Assembly: GCF_026151205.1 (NCBI RefSeq)
Contig: NC_087084.1
Location: 9,761,453-9,825,452, forward strand
From: Bolinopsis microptera
Taxonomy: Eukaryota; Ctenophora; Tentaculata; Lobata; Bolinopsidae
Reading direction: 5' to 3'
Length of the DNA stretch: 64,000 nt
Positions 33,887-44,214 of this stretch are shown here, in pieces. Each line of letters opens with the position of its first letter. Position 1 is the first letter of the stretch. Below the pieces are notes generated by a model that saw only the letters and a program-made list of their open reading frames with translations, searched no databases and was not told where the DNA came from. The position numbers and the translations under genes were made by a program.

Positions 33887-35990
33887 CTTGTGTTGCCAAA
33901 AGATACAGCCCGACCACCTGAAAACATACATAGCAGGTCGCCTCATCCCCCTTGATAAAGACCCAGGGGTTAGACCCATTGGGATTGGTGAAGTCCTTAG
34001 AAGAATAGTTGGAAAAGCAGTGATGACCACATTGAAACAGGACATTATCATGAACACAGCACCCATGCAACTGTGTGGTGGCTTACAAGGAGGAGTGGAA
34101 GCGGCCATTCATGCAGTCAGACAGATCTTTGAAGAAGAATCCACAGAAGCGATCCTGCTTGTTGATGCTGAAAACGCCTTCAATGCATTAAATCGCAACA
34201 CAGCCCTTAGGAATCCTCGATACACCTGTCCAGAGCTGTTCACTTACATCCTAAATACATACAGACAAGAAGGTAACCTATTCATTGCCAACAGTGATGA
34301 CCTCTTACAATCTCAGGAAGGAACAACACAGGGAGATACCTGTGCACTCGGATGGTATGCACTGAGCCTAATGCCTCTGCTCAGAGAAGTCCAGGTTAAA
34401 CAGTCTGAACTTGAAACAGAACTAGAATCAGACAGGGAACCCAACACTTATCCCAAACAAGTTTGGTATGCTGACGACTCTGCAGCAGGGGGTAAACTTG
34501 ATCAACTCACGAAATGGTGGGAGGACCTTAAAGATCATGGTCCCATGTATGGGTATTACCCTAAACCCAGCAAGACATGGTTGATAGTGAAACCAGAGCA
34601 TGCAACCAAAGCTAAGGAACTCTTTCCAGATGTTCAGATCACTACCAAAGGCCACCGTTATCTTGGGTCATATATCGGATCAGATGAAGGGCTAAAAGAG
34701 TTCATACTTAAGGAGACCGAAAGTTGGAAAGCAGACATTCTTGGACTCGTCGAAATAGCTGCAAACGAACCCCAGCTAGCCTACTCCGCTTTCATCTATG
34801 GAACCTCCAAAAGATGGAACTTTGTTTGCCGTACAACCCCAGGGATTTCCGACCATCTGAAACTCTTGGAATATTGTGTCAAGGAAGACTTTATACCAGC
34901 CATTATGGGCAAAAGTTTTGTGCCTGATCAAATCAGAAAAATAGCTTCACTTCCCGCAAGAATGGGCGGGCTGAGTGTTCCAGACTGTACATCAACAGCA
35001 GAGATGGAGTACACTAACTCAGTAAATGCTACAAAACAGCTCACAGAAGCAGTTTTTCAACAGCTTACTACTTTCCAACTAAACGAAGAACTGCAGCATG
35101 ACATCATAAATGAAGTAAAGAAGCGTAAGGAAGAGCTTTACAAACACCAACGTGAAACTATTATGAATGAGGTATCCCCATCAACACAAAGGCAATTAGA
35201 ACTCCTTAGTGAAAAAGGAGCATCCATTTGGTTATCTACACTCCCTCTAAAAGCATGTGGGTACGTCCTTAACAAACAGGAATTCTTTGATTCCCTCTCA
35301 CTCAGATATAACCTTACACTGTCTACAGCTAACAGAAGTCCCCTATGTGTATGTGGAAAACAAAATCATATCAACCATACTCTAACCTGCAAAATCGGAG
35401 GCTACGTTTCACTTAGACACAATTCACTAAGAGACACAATAGCTGAACTCCTAACCACTGTTTGCAAAGACGTTGAAACAGAACCCCAGCTTCTCTCCGT
35501 TCCTCACACACTTGAACTATCTAATGGAACAAATAGACAGGATGGTGCAAGACTGGACATCAGTGCGAGATCGTTTTGGTCGCCGCTGGACAGGGCATTC
35601 ACAGATGTAAGGGTACTTCACCCTCAAGCCCAGTCCAACAGTGACAAGAGCATCTCACAGATGTACCAATCTCACGAGAAAAACAAAAAACGTGAGTACA
35701 ATGACAGAGTCCTAAATGTTGAAAAGGCTTCCTTCACGCCACTGGTGTTCAGTACTACAGGAGGAATGGCAACCGAGGCTTCACAGTTCCTAAAACATCT
35801 CGCTGAAAAGATCAGCCTAAAGAAAGGCCAAAGGTATTGTGATGTGATGTCATTTGTCAGACGCAGACTGCGTTTTGATCTACTCAGAACCTGTATAATC
35901 TCTATCAGGGGGTACAGAGGTACCAGAACCCTTCCACCCACGGCAATAAGTGATTTGGACCTTAACCTGATCAACACTCTTAAACCCTAA
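33887..35990 (+). CDS. PHD-RT retroelement: reverse transcriptase and C-terminal endonuclease-like region
   Basis: Copies element RNA into DNA and probably nicks the target. The open frame begins in LINE sequence (33867), so its first 11 or so residues are not native. Counting from there, RT motif A is LLVDAENAFNALNR (D100), motif B EGTTQGDTCALGW (151-163) and motif C YADD (201-204). A CxC...H...C zinc-binding-like block (CVCGKQNHINHTLTC, 494-508) is followed by LRHNSLRD. Then DGARLDI...W...FTDVRV (559-583) has the D..D..DVRV pattern expected of a restriction-like endonuclease. No internal stops, so this part is well preserved although the element as a whole is broken. Confidence 0.9.
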
Positions 35991-35999
35991 AAGGTCATG

Positions 36000-36460
36000 G
36001 AGTGCTTGTTGGATGGTGGTCTAAACTGCTTTTTGTTGTGATGTGATTTAGTGGATTTTACATATATTATTACAAAGGGTTTTATTTTACCTCAGTTTTT
36101 AAATTTGTACCATTTTTACAGAATTTTTATAATTATAATTATTTTTATATAGGGTCATTGCTATATTATGTGTATAATTTAGTATTTGAACACATTCATC
36201 ACACAGCAAAAAATTTTAGGATAATCAGGTCTAAAATTGTAGATTCTTAGCAAGTTCTGAACTTTCTGGAGATGAGGTCTGCTACAGCAATGAACTTTTC
36301 ATGTGCATCTAATCTAGAGTGTCTTGGACTGGATGACGTATCCTTCAATCTCATTCCTCAGAAGACGAGCTTTGAGGTCTCTTATAAGTTTGTTTATATA
36401 AATTTTATAGATAATTTATTGTAGCTTCTATATTGTGTAAAATTTTACGGACGAAATGAT
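36000..36460. other. Retroelement 3' UTR / non-coding
   Basis: AT-rich. The segment at 36180-36400 has no coding frame of interest. Confidence 0.5.
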
Positions 36461-36469
36461 CCCAGTGCA

Positions 36470-36584
36470 GGGGGGACTCCCAACCCACCGCCTCGGCGGG
36501 TAGTTGATACACCTTTTACAAGCAAGAGCCACTTTGGTCAACTTGCTGTGAGGTGTCTCAGCTACATGGGTTGGGGGTCCCCCC
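36470..36584. repeat. Foldback element, 18-bp arms
   Basis: GGGGGGACTCCCAACCCA (36470-36487) pairs with TGGGTTGGGGGTCCCCCC (36567-36584) with one mismatch. Interior has no coding frame. Confidence 0.75.
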
Positions 36585-36747
36585 TTTTTTTTTAAAGGAA
36601 AAAAAAAATCTAGAGTGTCTTCGTGTTTGATATTTAAGTGTTCAGTCCCCATTTTACCTCAAATTCTCATTTTGGGTTTCGGATTTTTGGGGTTGGACAC
36701 CCCCATTTTTGCTCTTGCATTTAGGGGTCGTTCAAATAAATCGAAAC

Positions 36748-36957
36748 TTAGGGGTCATTCCCATATTACGTTATCACCGAGGAAGAGGAAGGGGTTTTCT
36801 AAATGATTATGTTAGTGTAATTTTAACAGAGATTTAAAGGAGATAATTTATGGAGATGAGAGGGGGGGGGGGTGGGGGGGGGGCGGGGGGGGGGGGGGGG
36901 GGGGGGTAAAAATGGGCCATAAAGTGATACCGTAATAATATGCGAGTGATCCCCTTC
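36748..36957 (+). mobile_element. GGGGTC MITE with an internal poly-G run
   Basis: Left TTAGGGGTCATTCCCATATT, right (inverse) AAGGGGATCACTCGCATATT. The interior includes about 45 bases of nearly pure G (36861-36906). Same family as 6967-7155. A further partial end (AGGGGTCGTTCAAATA) abuts at 36723. Confidence 0.75.
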
Positions 36958-37246
36958 AGCCCTTGGATTGAGTATTAAATATTTTCCATAAACTTTTTAC
37001 TTAACTATTCTCAATTTCCTTTCGATTTAAAAACATCTGATGAAATATTATACAACACTTTCTTATACCCAGGATTAGCTACAATGTTACTGCTGATAAA
37101 CTGTTAACAGATAACACTGGTAAACTGTTAACCTCCTGTTAACAGCAACGGAACTGGACCACTCATTCTCTGAAGTTCAATCTCAAATTCCTAATTTGTA
37201 TCGGGTTGTCTAACAAACTTGTGTCTCATTTCAAAAGTTTGAAATC

Positions 37247-38866
37247 ATGATCATTCGCTATCTACCAAATGGCTGTAGGAAAGTTTCTAACCTCCTTCAC
37301 TTGTCCAGAACATTAAGTGCTACAGCAGCCTCAACAGCAAATGCAGTCAAGGACAATATAATTCTTGAAGAAATGTTTAGCCCAGAAAATCAGGTGGCAA
37401 AGTTACAATCCACTCCAATCATCGAAGAACCGAATTCCATCATCGATCAAATACCCTTCATTTATCAGACTCTGCTGGACTCACTACAAGTATCCTCTGG
37501 TATACCCTGGTGGGGTGTGTTAGTTGGAGTTGGTGTGGTTGGTCGTCTCCTTACTTTACCCGCACATGTTCAACTGGAGAAGAGCATGATGGCTAAACTT
37601 CCTCTCATTAGACTGGAGAAGGAGGCAGTGATTGCGCGACTTTCTGGAGATTTAGTGACATCGATGAAGAAATTCAAGGAATCTGAGGTGTACAGAAAAA
37701 CTCACGGTATTCCAAGCAGTCTGAGACTAATCACATATTTTGCTCCTGGCGGCATCTTACTCGCTTTGAACTTCAGTTCTGTGTACGGACTGGCAGCTAT
37801 GAATTACGCTCCTCTTGTAGACTCCTCCTTTTTGTGGATGCACAGTCTGTGTTTGTCTGATCCACACAGGATCCTGTCATTTGTTAATGGCATCATGATT
37901 GCAGCTATAGCTAAAAACTTTGTTCTCAGTGTTCCAGATTCTGAAAAATCCGAAATGATCACTTCCCACAAGAAGAAGTGGTATTTGTTGACTTTCGGTG
38001 CAATATTCGCACAAGCTGCTCTGCCGGCCAGTGTGCTAGTGTACTGGAGCATGTCTAATCTGACAAGGCTCTTACTGATTGAGAGACTGCTCTGTATGGA
38101 CTCGTTTCGTACCAGAGTGGGACTTGTTGAACATTCTGAGAAACTCGCAGCATTTGGGGCTATTCCAAAGGTAGATACAGCTGCAAAAGCTATCCAGTTA
38201 GCTGGGAGTAATGATGCTGAAATTGTTACTGTCGATGAGGGCTCTATCCTTGAGAATGAGTTAATAAAACTATGGGAAGAGGGTGATTTGGAAGTACTGA
38301 AGACTACGATTGATGATCAGAAAAAGCAGCAGAATGAATCCACTGTTTCACTTGAAAAGGACCTTACATACTGCGAGGATGAACTGAAAAACATGTCATT
38401 TTCGGAAAAATTTGGAAACCCAATCTCAAGGCAGCTCGCAACTCAGCAAAAAGTACTACAAGACAAAATCAAAGGAGCTGAAAAAAGTAAAAGTAGGTTA
38501 GACACAATGGAGCGTAAGCTAGCAATAGCAGAAAGAAAGCAAAAGTTCCACTACCTGCTAACAACAGAAGAAGAAGGAGAGTTAGAGTTACTGAGAAGCG
38601 ATCTGGTGGAAACCCACAGTAACTTATTAGATGAGTTAGAGGAGTGTGAGACAGAACTGGGAGAGGTTTACACCAAGAAGTTACAGCACTTTGAGAGGTA
38701 TACTAAGAAGCAACAGCTGCTGAAGTTGCAGATGAACTTGTTGGATGATATTGAGTTTTGTGAGAGGGAGATTCTTGATTTGCCTAATTTGAAGAGTAAA
38801 ATTAGTAAGATGGAGGGTGAAAGTGAAAGTGAAAGTGATAGTACTGGTAGTAAGTCTGGTAGTTGA
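37247..38866 (+). CDS. OXA1-like mitochondrial inner-membrane insertase, intronless
   Basis: Inserts mitochondrially made and some imported proteins into the inner membrane (YidC/Oxa1/Alb3 family). 539 aa. A Ser/Arg-rich start (RTLSATAAST) looks like a targeting peptide. GIPWWGVLVGVGVVGRLLTL (85-104) is the family TM1 signature. Then comes the matrix helical hairpin (110-160), TM segments at about 161-183, 205-226 and 247-278 (YWSMSNLTRL). From about 330 to 520 there is a long charged coiled coil, ending in a Ser/Glu tail. The coiled-coil tail is much longer than the ribosome-binding tail usual in OXA1L. A single exon, unlike the split genes at 8-22 kb. AATAAA at 39014-39019. COX18 is the alternative, but WW and the hairpin region fit OXA1 better. 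Confidence 0.85.
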   Translation: MIIRYLPNGCRKVSNLLHLSRTLSATAASTANAVKDNIILEEMFSPENQVAKLQSTPIIEEPNSIIDQIPFIYQTLLDSLQVSSGIPWWGVLVGVGVVGRLLTLPAHVQLEKSMMAKLPLIRLEKEAVIARLSGDLVTSMKKFKESEVYRKTHGIPSSLRLITYFAPGGILLALNFSSVYGLAAMNYAPLVDSSFLWMHSLCLSDPHRILSFVNGIMIAAIAKNFVLSVPDSEKSEMITSHKKKWYLLTFGAIFAQAALPASVLVYWSMSNLTRLLLIERLLCMDSFRTRVGLVEHSEKLAAFGAIPKVDTAAKAIQLAGSNDAEIVTVDEGSILENELIKLWEEGDLEVLKTTIDDQKKQQNESTVSLEKDLTYCEDELKNMSFSEKFGNPISRQLATQQKVLQDKIKGAEKSKSRLDTMERKLAIAERKQKFHYLLTTEEEGELELLRSDLVETHSNLLDELEECETELGEVYTKKLQHFERYTKKQQLLKLQMNLLDDIEFCEREILDLPNLKSKISKMEGESESESDSTGSKSGS

Positions 38867-38869
38867 AAT

Positions 38870-39660
38870 TGTGCCCATGTTTGATTTGTACCTTGACCCT
38901 TACAAAATACAAACTATTTGAGTGCCTTTCTCGGTTTTTGCAGCACCGAACTGTGTTATATTATGCTATTCTATTATCAGCTCAACAAAAGTTTCTGTTT
39001 TTTGCTCGATATGAATAAAATTTGAAGTGTTATTGATTAGTATTTAAAAGTTTGAAATTTCTGTGTTTAAAATGTGTAATTCTTCTAACTTACTGCAAAT
39101 GAGTCCCTAACTAACTACCATTGCATGTCCCGAAGAATTTTGCTGATGAGTAACTTAATATTACAAAAGTTTTTAAAACGAAGATATTGAAATTAATTTA
39201 TAGGTGATATGATCGCCACGAGCAATGCCCAAAACTTCTAGATAAATCACCTAAAATAAAAAACACCGACGAAAGCTGGCTGAGCTGCTTCACCTTAAAT
39301 AACTTGACCTAGAAGCGTTAAAAGTGTTGTAACTTACCTCAGCAAACTTGGGTAAGCTTTTTACATTATTTCCTGCCAATTCATAGAACTAAAGAAACCA
39401 CTGTATAGTAGTAAATTGTTGATTTTCTACATTAAATACATTTTCCTTGTCGCAATTTGGGTTTGATGAGATTTTGTTTTTGTATCAAGATTGTTTAGCC
39501 TCAATAGTAATTAGTTTCAAAAGCTTTGCAATGAGGCGAAATTAAGATTCGATGAATTCAACATATCACACCATACTTTTCAGGTATCAGGTATGCACGT
39601 GTAACGAAGAGTTCCAGAGTCGTGAGTCGTTCATTTTGAAATTTGTTTGTTAAGAAAGTT
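38870..39660. other. 3' flank of the OXA1-like gene, non-coding
   Basis: Contains the AATAAA at 39014; no other gene recognised. Confidence 0.55.
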
Positions 39661-39668
39661 ATACTATT

Positions 39669-40188
39669 TTAGTACTCGTTTTTACTTACTACTTCTGGTA
39701 AGTCGTAGTCACCAGAATATTGAATTGATCTAAAAAGTACTACTGAATTATTAACCTTCAGTCCTTTGTAAAAACTCAGCCGGTTTGAAGGCGTGAGGGT
39801 ACCCAAGTTCTTTATTATTCCTTGCTTCTTTTTTAGGGTGATCCCACGCTTTCCTGTTCTTCTTAGTTGAGCATATATACCTTTTGTCAGATGTTCTGCG
39901 ATTTTAAATCGCCTAGAAGTCTGCTTGTTGACTAAGTTCCTGTTGGGCAAGCATATCATCCCAGGTCTCGAAATGCAACAGTGTACTACCACGTCTGAAT
40001 TGTACCGCTGCAGTGTCGGATAAATATGGTCGGGTATTCTTAGACACAGCTCCCTCGCCCAGACCTTTTTCGAAGTTATAGAAATCATCTGAGTTCATGT
40101 TTTCGACTATGCCAGGTGCCTTACTGATGCACTGAGTATAATCTTGAAAGTCATACACTTTATCAGCATACTTTAATTGTTTTTCCAC
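39669..40188 (-). pseudogene. Frameshifted unrecognised protein fragment
   Basis: Two overlapping minus frames of sensible composition: EKQLKYADKVYDFQDYTQCI ... LLHFETWDDMLAQQELSQQ (40188-39913), then in another frame RFKIAEHLTKGIYAQLRRTG ... LTPSNRLSFYKGL (about 39920-39740). The switch occurs near 39920, so one frameshift divides a former protein of roughly 150 aa. Not identified; it could be a gene or an element protein. Confidence 0.55.
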
Positions 40189-40565
40189 TTTTGCTCTTTT
40201 GCATGAAAATGGTCTGCTGACATATAACTATGACCTTTCTCGAAGTACCTAATTGTGATTGTTTCAAGGTTGGTGAAATCACAGCTGTTTACGATATTAA
40301 CAAGTGCTGTATAAAGGGTCCAGCACTTGTTTTGCCCACCACATCTGTTCTGTTATACCTTGTAAATTTAAAGGGGTATCTCAGAACTGCGAGGCTGGCA
40401 CGAAGAGCAGATAGTTCAAAACTATCTGGATCCCCCCACTGAGACCACAAGCACGACGTGTTGCTTGGGTCTTCTAAAATCGTATAAAGTGGTCGCTAAT
40501 ATCCTAGAAGTAGTTGGTAAAATGTCTTTAGTGTGGTAGTAGGAGTTTTTAAGTGAGAGTAAGTC

Positions 40566-40916
40566 CTACTCTTCAGGGATGGTGATGACTCCTTCAGCTG
40601 GAGCATATTGACATCCCACTGCTGCAATCTTTCCTTTTTCCATATCAATAACTGTTGACATGTCTTTAACTAGAAGCTGGCAGGGGATGCTTCTTTCTGT
40701 TGCCCACCGGCCACGTTGTTGACGAGAACAGCGAAATCCCTGTACCGCTCGGTGGTTCGCTTATCCAAGTTGGACAGTTCATCGTAAGTTCCCGGACGGA
40801 GATGAGGGGAGTCCTCTCTCAAATCCGTGACAGCAGAGTACCATAGTTCCTCCTCCCATAATGGCTATGCCGAGGAGGACGATGGCGATGAGAATCAAGA
40901 TAGAACTTGGTTCCAT
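40566..40916 (-). pseudogene. Small single-pass membrane protein with two frameshifts
   Basis: Starts MEPSSILILIAIVLLGIAIM (one TM helix), CC follows at about residue 28. The frame then shifts to SPHLRPGTYDELSNLDKRTT ERYRDFAVLVNNVAGG and again to SIPCQLLVKDMSTVIDMEKG ... GVITIPEE and a stop. All three pieces look protein-like and abut, so this is probably a recently broken gene, or one with sequencing indels. Family not recognised. Confidence 0.5.
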
Positions 40917-41341
40917 TGTTGTAGTAATGTTTTTTTCCTTAACAAAAGAGAGATGTAATAAGTAGCACTGAGCATGCACGGTGCACGTTGTCATGGTTGG
41001 GAGCAATTTGCAAGTGCAATTTGTGGTGCCAAGTGCAATTTGTGGTGCCAAATATCCGACAAGATCTCCTTCGCATTTACCTCATAATTCCTATTGAGTC
41101 CGACGGTCGGTGGACAGCTGTACACTTCAGCGCGAACATTACGAGGTTGACGGTGCCGCGGATTCTCAGAGATTACCACAGCTATTACTAGTTTTGTGAT
41201 ATAATTTCTAATAGGAGTTGATTCGCGCGCGCGCACGTGAGTATACACCATGCGGAGATATGTATCCATATTTGATATTACAATTTATCTTCTTCGAGAA
41301 CAAACTTTGAATTAAATTAGTTCACATTACATGGTTTGAAG

Positions 41342-41630
41342 CAGTGGCGTAACGAAAGGCCCTGCTGACCCCGCTGTGCAGGGGGGCGCCGTCTTAGGGG
41401 GGCGCCAAATCGTCGTTTGAATGTGGGACAATTTCGAAAAATTAACTAAAGTACTAGCAAAACTGCGCGTTTTGCTCTAGATACACACTTTTTTAGAGAT
41501 TTTACCGGCGTATTCTCTAAAATCACCTAATTTGTTCAATTTTAGGGAGGGGCACCAAAAGGGGAGGGGGCGCCAACAGGGGGGCGCTTTTTTTGGCAGG
41601 GGGGCGCCAACAGGCAACGTTACGCCACTG
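41342..41630 (+). mobile_element. hAT-type MITE with 8-bp target duplication
   Basis: Ends CAGTGGCGTAACG ... CGTTGCCTGT-like interior ... CGTTACGCCACTG; 13-bp TIRs. GTTTGAAG occurs at 41334-41341 and 41631-41638. CAG(T/G)G termini with an 8-bp duplication are the hAT hallmark. The interior has repeated GGGGGGCGCC blocks, no transposase. Confidence 0.95.
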
Positions 41631-41730
41631 GTTTGAAGTAGCTTTAATGCTGAACAGCTCAATGATATAATACGATATAATACTCAGATACAAATCATCT
41701 CAGCGAAACTATTTTGAAGTAATGTCTCCA

Positions 41731-42337
41731 CAAGCCGATTTCCAATACTAAATACTAATTACTATAACAAACGAATACAGTGGCTTAGAAAACCTTTCAA
41801 CATCTCTGTCTTTCCTCTATGTATTTAGAAAATCTAAATTATTCTTAAATCTTTACATAACAGACTTTATTGGGACTACTTTTCTTCGTTGGCTAGTTTA
41901 CAGCTCGAATATTATTTCCATACCAGTTGTCTGAGTTGTAAGGTATATAAAAAGTATAAATACATCGGTATCTGGAGATAATATACGAAATGTCGGAAGG
42001 TTCACATCCTCAGCTCTTGAATGTGAGCTAAGCTGCCTGATAATACACAGCAAAAGTATATCGGCTTCGTGCTGGCTATGTGATTCAATGTCCCACTCTT
42101 GAATATTTGATATTATCTCAGTACCTTGCACAACGATATACAACTTTTGCAAGGAACCTAATTCAGATATGACCATCCTCGAGAAAAACTGACACAATCT
42201 TAAACAAGCTGATTTCCAATACTAAATACTAATCACTACAAACAAATACAATGGTTTAGAAAATCATACGCCATCTCTGACTTTTCTCTATGCATTTAGA
42301 AAATCTAAATTATTAATTAATCTTAAATCCTTACATG
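41731..42337 (+). repeat. Duplicated 130-bp segment
   Basis: GATTTCCAATACTAAATACTAAT and the following 110 bp at 41731-41860 recur at 42205-42337 with about 15% change. The second copy follows the ORF at 41898-42197. Confidence 0.8.
41898..42197 (-). pseudogene. Element-type protein fragment with HEAD and SPDTDV motifs
   Basis: Contains SHSQHEADILLLCIIRQL and later FRILSPDTDVFILFIYL. The E-ADT/L..H...SPDTDV pattern is common in repetitive, transposon-like proteins of invertebrates; I do not assign the superfamily. About 100 aa, no continuation found. Confidence 0.55.
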
Positions 42338-42951
42338 ATATTAGAACAGTGACAAAGGGTCCGAAGAATATGCGCTGATATTTTGTATCATCCTCTCTTT
42401 GTGATCCGATAGGCCCGGTTAGAAAGATCTCGCTTTAAGATTCCTTGAAGTGATGATCTGCTAAAGTCTAAGTCAGGAGCTCGTTCTCAGGTGCCAATTT
42501 TTGAGTGTGGGTAGTTACTTGTGGGCCACCCTGGACCCTGAATTACCCTTTCTATTTTCTCAAAATATTGATTATCGTCTTGGGCTTGAGAGATATGATC
42601 CCCTTGTAACTTTCACCTCAGTCACTGTCGATATTACGGATGGATGGAAAATTCCGGCCGAATCAATGGAGTTGCCTTTATCTCCCCTACCAGAATGAAT
42701 GAGTAAACTACCATTGTCCAAAAGAGTACTTCCAGATCCTCGCATATGCCAAAGACAAAATATCAAGACTGTAATGATCAATGTTCTGACTGAGTTGATA
42801 AAGCTGTGAAAATGAGCTGACTAAAGATTATACATTCCATGTTCCAAAGTATATTGATTGTTTGCTGTAGTTGATCTTGGGCGAATTGTGTGTCCAATTC
42901 TTTTATTAGATATTCTACTCTTTTTTCATCAGCGAGTTTAGTTTCATCTTA

Positions 42952-42980
42952 CATTATAGGGGGGGGGGGGGGCATTATAG
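42952..42980 (+). repeat. Poly-G run between CATTATAG repeats
   Basis: CATTATAG, 13 G, CATTATAG. A homopolymer bounded by perfect 8-bp direct repeats. Confidence 0.85.
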
Positions 42981-43315
42981 CAATCCGTTCCGGCTCACCA
43001 TTCATATAATATGGGTAACAGTTCTGCAAAATAGGAGCTTGTTACAGGTGTAATGGTACGTTTCCTGCTGGTTTCTTATTCTGGTGAGAACTGGTCCCGG
43101 TCGTTTTGCGAGCATCTAGGCAGGCGTGCGTGCCGTGTCCATTGTCGCCCCCCCCCAATTCTGCTCCAAATACTCTAACTCCACCCTTAAATGTTTTTAA
43201 AATCAGCTTGAATGTCATTGTTAAGACATAAAACTATAAATTAATGAGTACCTCTTTCTCTTTCGTCTCAACAGACTGTCTCAACAGTTTCTCCTTCATT
43301 TTAACACTATACATT

Positions 43316-43424
43316 AGTAAAAGCAACTCTTAAATCGCGAATTAAGCACCCTGCTCGTCGCAGTTTCTTTCTGCATGCCTCTAACTCCTTTATTACGTCA
43401 TCGGTATACGCAGCTGATAGGGCC
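43316..43424 (-). pseudogene. Decayed copy of a coiled-coil ORF
   Basis: Reads ALSAAYTDDVIKELEACRKK LRRAGCLIRDLRVAF, matching SSAYTDDLKELEELKKRLRR AERRIRDL in the ORF at 57645-57893. Only this core remains. Confidence 0.65.
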
Positions 43425-43820
43425 GGCGGATTTATCACCCTACCAAACCGTGAAACTGCGACATTTCTCATATCCTGAAGGATAAATAGACAATTTTTCT
43501 TGGCAAAACACAGTTAACACCCTCTTTTTTTTTCTTACAAATCTGTTAGATCCTAGTTTAGTAAGGACAAATACTGTTGGTAGAATTAGGATTATCACAA
43601 TTTGAAACACTATCATACATAGTCCATATATTTAAATGATTCGATATGGTACATTTTTTTTGGCACTATCCGTCGTGGAGTGGACTCCGCGGCGGAGCCG
43701 CTGGACTCCGAGCGGACTCCGGCGGAGCTCCGCCAAAATGTATTCCGTTTGGACTCGAAACTATTCTGGCGTAACTGCTTTCTTGGATATAAACATAATA
43801 ATCACTAAAAGGCGATGCTG

Positions 43821-44180
43821 TTAAATACGTAGCGTTTCAAGCAAACGTATGCATACGCAAACGTATTTGTCGCCGAAAATTCGCGTATTTCGATTCCACT
43901 GTGGAGAACGATTTTTTACAATAAATATTTTACAATAATATTCACAATTCTTCCATCCGTCACAAATCAGCGTGCACGGTCCGCGGTCTAAAGTAGCATT
44001 AGCGACCATAGTCGCTACTTCATGATACTTCTGATCAGTGAGAGTGGTGGCTAGAGTTTGCCTTACCGGAACTGAGACTCCTCTCCCCATAGTGGAGAGG
44101 GCTTGGACCATATTAAGGAAGTACGAGTTCCAATCTATCTGGGTGTAGTATTCTTTCCATGAGTTGTCACTTAATTTCAC
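43821..44180 (-). pseudogene. hAT-like transposase fragment
   Basis: VSVPVRQTLATTLTDQKYHE VATMVANATL...GPCTLICDGWKN: the P.R.TL...LTLICDGW block typical of hAT/DUF659 transposase-like proteins, including the first RNase-H-fold Asp. The rest is absent. Confidence 0.75.
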
Positions 44181-44214
44181 GTAAATGAAACTCCATGTTA
44201 CTGTTATCTGGTAT

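Larger units (their letters stand above)
29592..33890 (+). mobile_element. 5'-truncated jockey/CR1-like LINE inserted in the PHD-RT element
   Basis: Left piece 29592-29667 encodes SHNSKKTWQIINELRGKKKN. The rest resumes at 32058. Removing the whole LINE lets the host element read KLC then QKIQPDHLK in frame. A short TGTG at both edges (about 29588 and 33890) may be the target duplication. The 3' end carries a tandem AAATTTGTTGTTTTCTTG. Confidence 0.82.
27360..36180 (+). mobile_element. PHD-finger reverse-transcriptase retroelement, nested-inserted
   Basis: One element in three collinear coding pieces: 27481-28350, 29212-29591 and 33887-35990. The gaps are a DNA element (28351-29211) and a LINE (29592-33890). 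Removing each with one target copy puts the pieces in frame. 3' UTR runs to roughly 36.2 kb; exact ends were not determined. A second, truncated copy lies at 23.1-23.7 kb. Confidence 0.88.
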
